Of a stretch of 21,514 bases of DNA, positions 7,828-15,995 are shown piece by piece. The translations under genes and the position numbers were made by a program. The stretch is from an uncultured Lachnospiraceae bacterium (lineage in GTDB: Bacteria > Bacillota > Clostridia > Lachnospirales > Lachnospiraceae). The notes beneath the pieces were generated by a model, which made no database searches, was not told the origin of the DNA, and was given only the letters and a program-made list of their open reading frames with translations. The DNA lies in NCBI GenBank assembly GCA_910586605.1, contig CAJUJR010000051.1, positions 1-21,514 on the forward strand. Reading direction: 5' to 3'. Each line of letters starts with the position of its first letter. Position 1 is the first letter of the stretch.

Positions 7828-8814
7828 ATGCAGTTGCTTGTGATTTCAGCGCAGGAGGCAGGACAGCGCCTGGACAGGTTTCTTGAAAAGTATATGAGCC
7901 AAGCACCAAAAAGTTTTTTCTATAAGATGATGCGGAAAAAGAATATCACTTTAAATGGGAGAAAGGCAGAAGGGAAAGAAAGGCTTTCGGCAGGTGATGA
8001 AATTAGGCTTTTCCTTTCTGAGGAAACAATTGATAAGTTCCGCAAGGCTCTGGAAGGGCCGCCGGTAGCAGCAGGGCGGAAAACATTAGACATTGTCTAT
8101 GAAGATAATGATGTTTTAGTGGTAAATAAGCCGCAGGGGATGCTGTCACAGAAAGCACAAAAGTCTGATGTCTCCCTGACAGAGTATATTACAGAATATG
8201 TAATGGCGCCAGAGGACAGGCTGCGCTCTGTTTTCCGGCCGGGGGTATGCAACCGTCTGGACAGGAATACAACAGGGCTTGTAGTGGCAGGTAAGACAGT
8301 AACAGGGCTTCAGTGTTTTAACCGCCTTTTCAGGGAAAGGGAATTGCAGAAATATTATTTATGCCTTGTAAAGGGAACGGTAACAGAGAAATCAGAAATT
8401 CATGGATATTTAATAAAGGATGAAGCACATAATACTGTAAAAGTGTGTGAATCAGAAAAAGAAGGCAGTATGCCAATTGCTACCGCATATGAGCCTTTGG
8501 GACATGCAGTTTGGAAAGGGCAGGAATATACATTGCTGAACGTTCACCTGATAACAGGGAAGTCCCATCAAATCCGCGCCCATTTACAGAGTATCGGCCA
8601 TCCGGTCGCTGGGGATGCAAAATATGGTGATAAAAGCACGTACCGTCTTTTTAAAGAGGAATTTGGCGTGAAATACCAGCTTTTACATGCATGGAAGCTT
8701 TGCCTGCAAAAGGCTTCTTACCTGCCTGGAAAATATTATGGAGTTACCTGGACAGCGCCGCTGCCGGAACAGTTCCAACAAGTGTTAAAGGCAATGGGCA
8801 TAGGGCTGCCTTAG
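7828..8814 (+). CDS. RluA/RluD-family pseudouridine synthase
   Basis: It converts uridine to pseudouridine in rRNA, possibly 23S rRNA. The 328-aa protein has an N-terminal S4 RNA-binding domain (about residues 3-65) and a catalytic domain from about 85. The catalytic Asp145 lies in CNRLDRNTTG (141-150); the common HRLD has Asn in place of His here. KSHQIRAH and HPVAGDAKYG later in the domain are family signatures. AAGGAG is about 8 nt before the ATG. The gene follows the two-TM gene by 28 nt and leads to recU. The choice among RluC, RluD and RluA targets is not possible from this reading. Confidence 0.92.
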   Translation: MQLLVISAQEAGQRLDRFLEKYMSQAPKSFFYKMMRKKNITLNGRKAEGKERLSAGDEIRLFLSEETIDKFRKALEGPPVAAGRKTLDIVYEDNDVLVVNKPQGMLSQKAQKSDVSLTEYITEYVMAPEDRLRSVFRPGVCNRLDRNTTGLVVAGKTVTGLQCFNRLFRERELQKYYLCLVKGTVTEKSEIHGYLIKDEAHNTVKVCESEKEGSMPIATAYEPLGHAVWKGQEYTLLNVHLITGKSHQIRAHLQSIGHPVAGDAKYGDKSTYRLFKEEFGVKYQLLHAWKLCLQKASYLPGKYYGVTWTAPLPEQFQQVLKAMGIGLP

Positions 8815-8846
8815 AAGTATGCTCTGGGAAGAAAGGGAGTGAAAAA

Positions 8847-9383
8847 ATGCCGTCGTGGAATTCAAGGGGACTCCGCGGTTCTGTTTTGGAAGAATCCCTT
8901 AATATAACGAATGAAAAATACCGGCAGGAAAAGCTTGCCTTAGTGCAGAAAATACCAACACCAATTACCCCGATGGAGATTGACAGGGAAAGGCACCATA
9001 TTACATTGGCATATTTTGGGCAAAAGAGCACGGTAGATTATATTGGCAATGTACAGGGAGTGCCAATTTGCTTTGATGCAAAGGAATGTGCTTCTGATAC
9101 GTTTCCGATACAGAATATACACAGGCATCAGATAGAATACATGAAGGAGTTTGAAGGGCAGGATGGGATTGCGTTTCTAATTATATATTTCAAAAAAGTA
9201 GAAGAATATTATTATGTACCATTTAAAGATGTTGCTTTTTTTTGGGACAGGGCGGAGGGAGGAGGGCGTAAAAGTTTTCGCCGTGAGGAACTGGACGCAT
9301 CCTACCAGATAAAATTCAGCAACCAGATTTATATCCATTATCTGGAGATGCTGTCCAAGGATTTGGAGTCAAGGGAGAAATGA
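8847..9383 (+). CDS. recU: Holliday junction resolvase RecU
   Basis: RecU cuts Holliday junctions in Firmicutes during recombinational repair and chromosome segregation. The 178-aa protein opens with WNSRGLRGSVLEESLN and IPTPI (36-40), both typical. Catalytic positions are D64 in STVDYIG, then FDAKE (76-80) with D77 where the Bacillus protein has Glu, and K79. HRHQIEYM (92-99) and GGGRKS (138-143) are further conserved blocks. The frame is open upstream to 8691, but that stretch overlaps the pseudouridine synthase gene; GGGAG 7 nt before the ATG at 8847 and the conserved N-terminus support 8847. Unlike in Bacillus, no penicillin-binding protein gene is adjacent. Confidence 0.92.
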   Translation: MPSWNSRGLRGSVLEESLNITNEKYRQEKLALVQKIPTPITPMEIDRERHHITLAYFGQKSTVDYIGNVQGVPICFDAKECASDTFPIQNIHRHQIEYMKEFEGQDGIAFLIIYFKKVEEYYYVPFKDVAFFWDRAEGGGRKSFRREELDASYQIKFSNQIYIHYLEMLSKDLESREK

Positions 9384-9393
9384 GAGGAAGGGC

Positions 9394-10338
9394 ATGTCAG
9401 CAGGATTATCCATTTACTTTATATTAATGGACTTTTATATTTTTGCATTTGTTGGGTGGGTTTATGAAAGCACTTTTGTAACGATTCGGGATAGGAAGCC
9501 TATAAACAGGGGTTTTTTGGTTGGGCCGATGATTCCATTATATGGGTTTGGGGCAGTATCGGTCTATATTTTGCTACGCCCATTTTCCAAATGCGCAAGC
9601 CTTTTATATGTAATGGGGATGGTGGTGGCCACTGTCTTGGAGTACCTTGCATCCTGGCTTTTAGAGACTTTATTCCATGCAAAATGGTGGGATTATTCTA
9701 AAGAGCCATATAATTTCCAGGGAAGGATTGCCTTAATCCCCTCAATGTTTTGGGGGATTTTGTCCCTTTTGATGTTCGATGTGTTCCAGCCGGCGGCAAA
9801 CTGGGCGATGTCGCTGATTCCTGAAAGGATTGGGAAGAACCTTTTAGCTGTGTTTTTGGTGATTACGGCAGTTGACTTTATCTATACAGTAATTACAACG
9901 GTGAATTTCCGCAGGCAGGTGGAAAGCCTCTATGGATTCTGGAAGGAACTGGAATACATGCTGGAGGATAAGGCATTTATTTCCCTGCGGGAAATCCTGC
10001 TCAGTACAAAGAAGGGGATTTCAGGACGGTTTTTTTCTGCTGGCTTGGGGGAATGGAAAGAAATATTTTACCAGAAGTTAGAGAATTTGCGGGCAAATTC
10101 GGCTGAAAGTGAATCAAAGCTGGCGGTTATAGAAGAAAGATTTCGGTTTTACTGGGAATATAGAAGCCATTTCCTAAAAAAACGCCCATTTATTGGAAAC
10201 CAGCGTATTTTAGATGCGTTTCCAAGCATGAAAATTTTATTGAAAAACCGTTCTGCTATTGAAATAAAGGAATTTTTATGGAACAGGAAACACAAGGAAG
10301 AAACTGTTTTGGAGGAGAAGCAGGGGGAAGAAGAGTAG
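9394..10338 (+). CDS. CmpB-family membrane protein (putative type IV ABC-transporter group)
   Basis: The 314-aa protein matches the family annotated as putative ABC-transporter type IV/CmpB. The N-terminal block FVGWVYES followed by NRGFLVGPMIPLYGFG is typical. About five membrane segments lie near residues 5-27, 42-61, 68-90, 108-130 and 148-168. The last 145 or so residues are soluble and charged, an unusually long tail with a coiled-coil look. No ATP-binding subunit is nearby, so a transport role is unproven. GAGGAAG before the ATG gives the ribosome site; the gene begins 10 nt after recU. Confidence 0.8.
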   Translation: MSAGLSIYFILMDFYIFAFVGWVYESTFVTIRDRKPINRGFLVGPMIPLYGFGAVSVYILLRPFSKCASLLYVMGMVVATVLEYLASWLLETLFHAKWWDYSKEPYNFQGRIALIPSMFWGILSLLMFDVFQPAANWAMSLIPERIGKNLLAVFLVITAVDFIYTVITTVNFRRQVESLYGFWKELEYMLEDKAFISLREILLSTKKGISGRFFSAGLGEWKEIFYQKLENLRANSAESESKLAVIEERFRFYWEYRSHFLKKRPFIGNQRILDAFPSMKILLKNRSAIEIKEFLWNRKHKEETVLEEKQGEEE

Positions 10339-10381
10339 TTTTCGTTATAGTAATATGATATCCTCTATTTGGTGTTATGCC

Positions 10382-10440
10382 TTGCAAATAACCACAAGAT
10401 ATGGTACTATTTTGCTAGAAAACTTGTATGGTATATTATT
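10382..10440 (+). promoter_or_regulatory. Probable promoter region of nrdD
   Basis: The 133-nt gap before nrdD holds two possible sigma-A promoters: TTGCAA (10382-10387) with TACTAT (10405-10410) at 17 bp, and TTGCTA (10412-10417) with TATTAT (10434-10439) at 16 bp. TATGGTA occurs twice, 27 bp apart, at 10400 and 10427. The first stretch (10392-10407) is NrdR-box-like, but the second does not fit at the usual spacing. Confidence 0.4.
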
Positions 10441-10471
10441 TGGGTCGCAAAACGCGGCATGGAGGATTAAG

Positions 10472-12649
10472 ATGAAGATAATTAAACGAAGCGGCTCTGA
10501 GGTGAAGTTTGACGCACAGAAAATTACAGCGGCAATTACAAAGGCAAACTATGAGGTTCCGGTAAAGGAGCGGCTTTCCAAAGAGCAGATTATGGATATG
10601 ACAAATATAGTGGAAAATATCTGTATTGATGCAAACCGTGCGTTAAGCGTGGAAGAAATCCAGGATTTAGTAGAAGAGCAGATTATGGACAAACGTGCAT
10701 TTAATGTGGCGAGGAAATATATCACATACCGTTATGACCGTGCGTTAATCCGTAAGTCAAATTCTACGGATAAGCAGATTTTAAGCTTACTGGAATGCAA
10801 TAATGAAGAGGTGAAGCAGGAAAATTCCAATAAAAACCCAACCGTTAACAGTGTGCAGCGCGATTATATGGCGGGTGAAGTCAGTAAGGATATTACAAAG
10901 CGTTTTTTGCTTCCATCGGAAGTAATGCGCGCCCATGAGCAGGGGATTATCCATTTCCATGATTCCGATTATTTTGCGCAGCATATGCATAACTGCTGCC
11001 TTGTGAACTTGGAAGATATGCTGCAAAATGGAACGGTTGTCAGTGAAACAATGATTGAAACGCCAAAAAGCTTTTCAACAGCCTGCAATATTGCAACGCA
11101 GAGCATCGCGCAGATTGCAAGCTCACAGTATGGAGGGCAGAGCATCAGCTTGACGCACCTTGCGCCGTTTGTGGATGTCAGCCGCCAGAAATACCGCAGG
11201 CAGGTAGAAGATGAGTTTAGGAAGACAGGAATTCAATATACAGGGAAACAGGTAGATGAAGTTGCGGAGCTCCGTGTACTGGATGAAATAAAGCGTGGTG
11301 TGCAGATGATACAATATCAGGTAATTACGCTTATGACAACAAATGGGCAGGCTCCATTTGTCAGCGTGTTTATGTATCTGAATGAAGCGCCGGAAGGGAG
11401 GCTGCGTGACGACCTTGCGCTGATTATGGAGGAAGTCCTGCGCCAGCGCATCCAGGGTGTGAAAAATGAAAAGGGCGTCTATATTACGCCGGCGTTCCCA
11501 AAGCTGTTATATGTACTGGAAGAAAATAATATCCATAAGGACAGTAAATACTGGTATCTGACGGAGCTTGCCGCAAAGTGTACTGCAAAGCGGATGGTGC
11601 CGGATTATATTTCTGAAAAAATTATGAAAGAAAGTAAAATAGATAAAAATGGCAATGGGCATTGTTATCCATGTATGGGATGCCGGAGTTTTTTGACGGC
11701 TTACTTGGATGAAAAAGGGCTTCCAAAATACTATGGGCGTTTTAATCAGGGCGTGGTAACATTAAACCTTGTGGATGTGGCGTGTTCCTCTGAAAAGGAT
11801 GAAGATTTGTTTTGGAAAATACTGGACAAGCGCCTTGCGCTCTGCAAAGAGGCTTTGATGTGCCGCCATAACCGTTTAAAAGGGACGGTTTCAGATGTTG
11901 CGCCGATTTTATGGCAGTATGGCGCGCTTGGGAGGTTAAAGAAGGGCGAAAAAATTGATAAGCTGCTCTATAATGGGTATTCTACAATTTCCTTGGGATA
12001 TGCAGGACTTTGTGAATGCACACGTTATATGACGGGGAAATCCCATACGGATTCTGAGGCTACGCCGTTTGCGCTTAAGGTAATGCAGCGTTTAAATGAC
12101 GCCTGTAGCAAATGGCGTGAAGAGGAGCATATAGATTTCAGTTTATATGGGACGCCGTTAGAATCTACCACATATAAATTCGCAAAATGTTTGCAGAAAC
12201 GTTTCGGGGTAATAGAAGGGGTTACAGATAAAAATTATATTACTAACAGTTACCATGTCCATGTAACAGAAGAAATTAATGCGTTTGAAAAACTGAAATT
12301 TGAGGCGCAGTTCCAGAAACTGTCCCCGGGAGGGGCTGTCAGCTATGTGGAAGTCCCAAATATGGAAAATAATATTGAGGCAGTTTTGGAAGTAATGAAA
12401 TTTATTTATGAAAATATTATGTATGCAGAACTGAATACAAAAAGTGATTATTGCCAGGTTTGCGATTACAGCGGCCAGATACAGATTGTAACAGATTCAC
12501 ATGGGAAGCTTATCTGGAAATGCCCAAATTGTGGCAATACAAACCAGGATAAAATGAATGTGGCAAGAAGGACCTGTGGATATATTGGAACACAGTATTG
12601 GAACCAGGGGCGGACACAGGAAATTAAAGAACGGGTACTTCATTTGTAA
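10472..12649 (+). CDS. nrdD: Anaerobic ribonucleoside-triphosphate reductase (class III)
   Basis: It reduces ribonucleoside triphosphates to deoxynucleotides under anaerobic conditions with a glycyl radical. The 725-aa protein has an N-terminal ATP-cone (about residues 3-90) for allosteric control, then the large barrel domain. The C-terminus shows a four-Cys zinc site (C661, C664, C684, C687) and the glycyl radical signature RTCGYIG with G703 as the likely radical site. The frame is open from 10355, but GGAGG (10461-10465) fits the ATG at 10472 and the ATP-cone starts there. The activase gene nrdG usually follows; here a GntR gene follows instead, and no nrdG is in the window. Confidence 0.96.
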   Translation: MKIIKRSGSEVKFDAQKITAAITKANYEVPVKERLSKEQIMDMTNIVENICIDANRALSVEEIQDLVEEQIMDKRAFNVARKYITYRYDRALIRKSNSTDKQILSLLECNNEEVKQENSNKNPTVNSVQRDYMAGEVSKDITKRFLLPSEVMRAHEQGIIHFHDSDYFAQHMHNCCLVNLEDMLQNGTVVSETMIETPKSFSTACNIATQSIAQIASSQYGGQSISLTHLAPFVDVSRQKYRRQVEDEFRKTGIQYTGKQVDEVAELRVLDEIKRGVQMIQYQVITLMTTNGQAPFVSVFMYLNEAPEGRLRDDLALIMEEVLRQRIQGVKNEKGVYITPAFPKLLYVLEENNIHKDSKYWYLTELAAKCTAKRMVPDYISEKIMKESKIDKNGNGHCYPCMGCRSFLTAYLDEKGLPKYYGRFNQGVVTLNLVDVACSSEKDEDLFWKILDKRLALCKEALMCRHNRLKGTVSDVAPILWQYGALGRLKKGEKIDKLLYNGYSTISLGYAGLCECTRYMTGKSHTDSEATPFALKVMQRLNDACSKWREEEHIDFSLYGTPLESTTYKFAKCLQKRFGVIEGVTDKNYITNSYHVHVTEEINAFEKLKFEAQFQKLSPGGAVSYVEVPNMENNIEAVLEVMKFIYENIMYAELNTKSDYCQVCDYSGQIQIVTDSHGKLIWKCPNCGNTNQDKMNVARRTCGYIGTQYWNQGRTQEIKERVLHL

Positions 12650-12712
12650 TTGCCATAGGTTATTGATAGTAACCCGGAAAGCTTATAGATATAAAAGGGG
12701 GGAGTGCTATTT

Positions 12713-13477
12713 ATGAAACTATTGAATAAAGACGAATTTATAGCAAATGAGATACACTATTATTTTATTAAAAACGATTTACAGGAAGGGGACAAATTAC
12801 CTTCAGAAAGAAGCTTTGCAGAAATGTTTGGCGTGCAGCGCGCCACAGTGCGCGCTGCATATAAAATTCTAGAAGAAGAGGGCGTTATTGAAATCAGGGA
12901 ACGTTGTGGGAGATATGTGGGGCATTCCAGAATAACGACAAACTTACAAGAAGTGAAATCTTTCAGTGAAAAGATGCATGAAATAGGAATGAAAACAGAA
13001 AATAAGCTGCTTGCTTTTGAAGCTGTGGAAGTCGATAAGGAGTTATCAAAAAAAATAAAACTTTCCATAGGAACGCCCGTGTACAAAATTACGAGAGTCA
13101 GAAAAGCATTAAGAGAAAACGGCGTCGTCCCGGTATCAATTGAGTATTCCTATATTCCGGAAAATTTAGCGCCAAAGTTGATGCGATATGATTTAGAAGA
13201 CCGGTCTTTATTTGATATTTTATTAAAAGAATATGGAAGGCAGCCCCAAAAAGATGATCAAATTATTGAGATTGTCTATGCCAATGAATTTGAAGCAAAG
13301 ACTCTTAAAGTGGACCAAATGACAGCGCTGGTCAAAAAAAGTGGGATTACATATGATAAAGATGGAAATGTACTCCAATATCTTCATTCGGTAATGAATA
13401 AGGAATGGGTTCAGTTCAAACAGGGTAATGAGAGAATCGAAAAGAAAATAGACGAGGTGTTAAAACATGGACTATAG
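12713..13477 (+). CDS. GntR-family regulator with UTRA domain (first of a pair)
   Basis: A 254-aa HutC-type transcription factor. Residues 1-70 form the winged helix (LPSERSFAEMFGVQRATVRAAYKILEEEG in the recognition region, shown here by its position about 29-57), and about 95-235 form the UTRA sugar-effector domain. UTRA regulators usually sense phosphorylated sugars, which fits the nearby PTS operon; FrlR regulators of fructoselysine genes belong to this class. The ATG at 12713 is preferred over the GTG at 12704, which would overlap the strong AGGGGGGAG. Its last 11 nt overlap the second regulator. Its promoter is unclear; TTGATA at 12663 is a weak candidate. Confidence 0.88.
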   Translation: MKLLNKDEFIANEIHYYFIKNDLQEGDKLPSERSFAEMFGVQRATVRAAYKILEEEGVIEIRERCGRYVGHSRITTNLQEVKSFSEKMHEIGMKTENKLLAFEAVEVDKELSKKIKLSIGTPVYKITRVRKALRENGVVPVSIEYSYIPENLAPKLMRYDLEDRSLFDILLKEYGRQPQKDDQIIEIVYANEFEAKTLKVDQMTALVKKSGITYDKDGNVLQYLHSVMNKEWVQFKQGNERIEKKIDEVLKHGL

Positions 13478-14201
13478 AATGCCGCTGTATATCCAATTAC
13501 AGGATATTATATTAAAAAAAATAGAGGAAAAAAAATACCTCCCGGGAGAAATGATACCAAGCGAGAGAAAAATGGCAGAAATTTATGGGGTAAACCGCAT
13601 GACTGTGAAACGCGCTATCAATAAACTTGTAGAACAGGGTTATTTACACCGGGAACTAGGCGTTGGTACATTTGTGGAAAAAGGGGATAATAAAAAAATC
13701 GACATTGACTATCAGAGCGAAACCGGGAACAGCGGCATCAGTGCAATCTTTCGGGAAAGGGGCATTAAAATTTCTAACAGGATACTTGGCATAGGCGATA
13801 TCACAGGCAGTAAGTTTATTAATTATAAACTGGGACAGGCAGAGGAGGAAATTATCTGGGGATTGCACAGAGTGCGTTTTGGCGATGGTATTCCTTTTGC
13901 AATTGAATATACATATGTACCTAAAAAATATTTTGGCGATATAGATAATTTTGATTTTTCTAAGGTTTCCCTATATGACTATATGGAAGCAAAAGGGCAT
14001 TTACCGATGCATTTTATCCAGAAACTTATTATTTGTTCTGCTAATGAAAAGATTGCTGATTTGTTAAACGTCAAGAAAGGAGGCGCTGTTTTCAGGATAG
14101 AATACCAGGCTTCCGATAAGGATTATAATCTTGTGGAATACACAAAAAGTTATCTCAATCCTGAATTTGCAGAATTTCGGTTTGTCGCTGAAGCAGAATA
14201 A
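13467..14201 (+). CDS. GntR-family regulator with UTRA domain (second of a pair)
   Basis: A 244-aa HutC-type regulator, clearly of the same family as the gene before it but divergent in sequence. It has a winged helix (about residues 5-72, with PSERKMAEIYGVNRMTVKRA in the recognition part) and a UTRA domain (about 90-235). Its ATG lies 11 nt inside the first regulator, so the two are translated from one mRNA with coupling. Two linked UTRA proteins could form a heteromer or sense different sugar phosphates. Its stop codon lies within the stem of the shared terminator. Confidence 0.88.
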   Translation: MDYRMPLYIQLQDIILKKIEEKKYLPGEMIPSERKMAEIYGVNRMTVKRAINKLVEQGYLHRELGVGTFVEKGDNKKIDIDYQSETGNSGISAIFRERGIKISNRILGIGDITGSKFINYKLGQAEEEIIWGLHRVRFGDGIPFAIEYTYVPKKYFGDIDNFDFSKVSLYDYMEAKGHLPMHFIQKLIICSANEKIADLLNVKKGGAVFRIEYQASDKDYNLVEYTKSYLNPEFAEFRFVAEAE

Positions 14202-14235
14202 AACAGGAAAATGCCGTTGCACTTCCCTGTTTTAT
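14198..14235. terminator. Bidirectional terminator between convergent operons
   Basis: ATAAAACAGG (14198-14207) pairs perfectly with CCTGTTTTAT (14226-14235), with AA/TT able to extend the stem across a 1-nt bulge. The A-rich arm on one side and T-rich arm on the other make it work in both directions. It serves the second GntR gene (+) and the HAD gene (minus), whose stop is 7 nt away. Confidence 0.85.
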
Positions 14236-14241
14236 CCTAAA

Positions 14242-14901
14242 TCATTCCATACATTTTAAAATATCTATGATTTGCAGTAAGTTATCTATATGATAATCTG
14301 CTAATGACTGGTCAAACCCAAACCTGTCATCTTTTTTTGCGATTACTTTCAGGCGGGCGTTGGCGGCAGCTTGTATCCCATAGGAGGAATCTTCTACAGC
14401 AATGCATTCTGCTTTTTCCAGCCCCAATTTTTTCACTGTGAAGTTATATATTTCAGGGTTGGGCTTACTGTTTGCAAAATTCTCCCCACTTACTTTGATG
14501 TCAACAAACGTGTTAAGCTTTGTTTCTGATAAAACTTCTGTAATATTTTTCATTGGGGAAGAAGAGGCTACCGCTATTTTATAATGTGACTGCCTTAACC
14601 ATTCCATTACTTCTTTTATATTGGGGGTTAAGATATTTTTGTATGAAATGGGAAAGCCATCACTGTACTTATCAAACATCTGGTTTATTTCTTTGCCTGT
14701 CTTATAAGGTTTTCCTGCATTTTTCCACCACAGTTCCAGTTTTTTTACAAAATCCTGCGATGCTATGCCGGGAATCTTATTTAACTCTGTTTTAGGTACT
14801 GCGACGCCTTGGCTTTCTAAAAACATGGCAAGCCATTTACCATATACTGGCTCACTGTCAATAATTACCCCATCCATATCAAATATTATTGCGCGTACCA
14901 T
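14242..14901 (-). CDS. HAD-family phosphatase / beta-phosphoglucomutase-like
   Basis: A 219-aa HAD hydrolase of subfamily I with a helical cap. The nucleophile and acid are D8 and D10 in FDMDGV; motif II is VASSSP, motif III has Lys in SKPNPEIY, and motif IV is VEDSSYG. The start at 14901 is chosen because HAD proteins begin just before the first Asp motif; a TTG at 14940 would lie inside the preceding gene. It starts 1 nt after the stop of the FrlB-like gene with no good ribosome site of its own, so it is probably translated by coupling. It may act on a sugar phosphate of this pathway, perhaps as a clean-up enzyme; this is inference. Confidence 0.87.
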   Translation of the reverse strand: MVRAIIFDMDGVIIDSEPVYGKWLAMFLESQGVAVPKTELNKIPGIASQDFVKKLELWWKNAGKPYKTGKEINQMFDKYSDGFPISYKNILTPNIKEVMEWLRQSHYKIAVASSSPMKNITEVLSETKLNTFVDIKVSGENFANSKPNPEIYNFTVKKLGLEKAECIAVEDSSYGIQAAANARLKVIAKKDDRFGFDQSLADYHIDNLLQIIDILKCME

Positions 14902-14902
14902 A

Positions 14903-15919
14903 TTAATAGTTAAATTGGCGGTAATAGCGCCTAAATTCAAGGCTGTGCCCGGTATTTAACTCATAGTGCGCCGCCAACCTTTCTGTCAGGATTGCGGTAA
15001 TAATCATAGGTGTACAGATTACCCTAAATTCATCATCAATCCCTTCAAGAATGTAATCCTTTGTGTCAAACACCTCTACCTTTTTCGTATGCTGTTTTAC
15101 GAAACGTTCCACTCTTTCATCCATTTCCCTGTATTCATCTTCCCCTTTAATGACAAAAACAGGTACTTTGTCATCGACTAACTCTAATGGGCCATGGAAG
15201 AAATCCGCAGAAGATACAGATTTTGTCCTTACCCACTGCATTTCTTCCAGGATGCACATTGTGAATAAGTAAGTTTCTCCCCAAAGGACACCAGAACCGG
15301 TAAACATAGTATATGGTTCATGGCTGTATGTTTTTGCAATCTCAGCAGCCCTTGGCTCAAATTCCTCCCTGATTCTCAGCAAATTATTATGTATCCCTTT
15401 CATCTGGTCTGCCCAAGCCTCATACTTTGGAAATTCCCCTCTGTTAAAAAGAAGCCTGAGGATTACAAAATAATAGAGTAAATAGGAGTCCTCACAGTCG
15501 CCGCATGGATTGTATATAGGCTCTGTAAGTAATTCGGCAAGCGGCGTTGTATCATCCTTTGTAAAACCATATACAGGAATTTCCATGTCCTTGCACAATT
15601 TTACTGCTTTTACGATTTCTGCCGTATCGCCAGAAGCAGAAGAAGTAAATACCAGAGATTTTTCAGAAACATATCTTTTATTCTTTTTTACTAGGAATTC
15701 CCCTGCATTTTCTAGATAAATCGGTAAATCGCTGTAATACTTTGCAACTTCAGCTACCGGATACCACTCTGCCCAGGTTCCCCCAATTCCCAGTAAAACT
15801 ACATTTTCATAATCTGTTTTTGCAAGCTTGTCCACTAGCGCCTCTATTTCAACCCTTTTGCTGTACGCCTGCTCCCCTTCCTTTAAGTATTTCTCCACAT
15901 CAAAATTTCTTAATGCCAT
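14903..15919 (-). CDS. SIS-domain fructosamine-6-phosphate deglycase, FrlB/FraB/GfrF family
   Basis: The 338-aa protein has two SIS folds. GIGGTWAEW (44-52) and TSSASGDTAE (92-101) are the sugar-phosphate loops. E226 and H242 (in FFHGP) are 16 residues apart, the same spacing as the catalytic Glu/His pair of FraB and of the GlmS isomerase. The C-terminus ends in the RRYY...Y pattern seen in FrlB. The family cleaves 6-phosphorylated Amadori compounds to glucose 6-phosphate and an amine. It lies in a mannose-type PTS operon, which would supply the phosphorylated substrate. AAGGAGG is 10 nt before the ATG. The family is well supported; the exact amine (lysine, asparagine or other) is not. Confidence 0.85.
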   Translation of the reverse strand: MALRNFDVEKYLKEGEQAYSKRVEIEALVDKLAKTDYENVVLLGIGGTWAEWYPVAEVAKYYSDLPIYLENAGEFLVKKNKRYVSEKSLVFTSSASGDTAEIVKAVKLCKDMEIPVYGFTKDDTTPLAELLTEPIYNPCGDCEDSYLLYYFVILRLLFNRGEFPKYEAWADQMKGIHNNLLRIREEFEPRAAEIAKTYSHEPYTMFTGSGVLWGETYLFTMCILEEMQWVRTKSVSSADFFHGPLELVDDKVPVFVIKGEDEYREMDERVERFVKQHTKKVEVFDTKDYILEGIDDEFRVICTPMIITAILTERLAAHYELNTGHSLEFRRYYRQFNY

Positions 15920-15955
15920 TTCTTAATTACCTCCTTTATTTTTATTTATAGTTTC

Positions 15956-15978
15956 GTTCAGTATCTGATTTACTGAAC
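15956..15978 (-). promoter_or_regulatory. Intercistronic hairpin between EIID and the FrlB-like gene
   Basis: GTTCAGTA (15956-15963) and TACTGAAC (15971-15978) form a perfect 8-bp stem with a 7-nt loop in the 76-nt gap. No T-run follows directly on the minus strand (GAAACTATAAAT), so full termination is unlikely. Partial attenuation, RNA processing or 3' protection of the PTS part of the mRNA is possible. Confidence 0.55.
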
Positions 15979-15995
15979 AAAGTGACATGATTTAT

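Noticed and set aside
8691..8846. Longer N-terminus for recU
   Set aside because: The stretch overlaps the end of the pseudouridine synthase gene in another frame, and RecU homology begins at the ATG at 8847.
10392..10438. Pair of NrdR boxes before nrdD
   Set aside because: The first 16 bases are box-like (11 of 15 core positions), but no second box is found at the normal helical spacing; evidence is too weak for a call.
10355..10471. Longer N-terminus for nrdD starting at 10355
   Set aside because: The extra 39 residues lie before the ATP-cone and overlap the probable promoter; GGAGG fits the ATG at 10472.
12658..12674. Terminator after nrdD
   Set aside because: GGTTA and TAACC form only a 5-bp stem with no T-run, so it is not a convincing terminator; transcription may run into the GntR genes.
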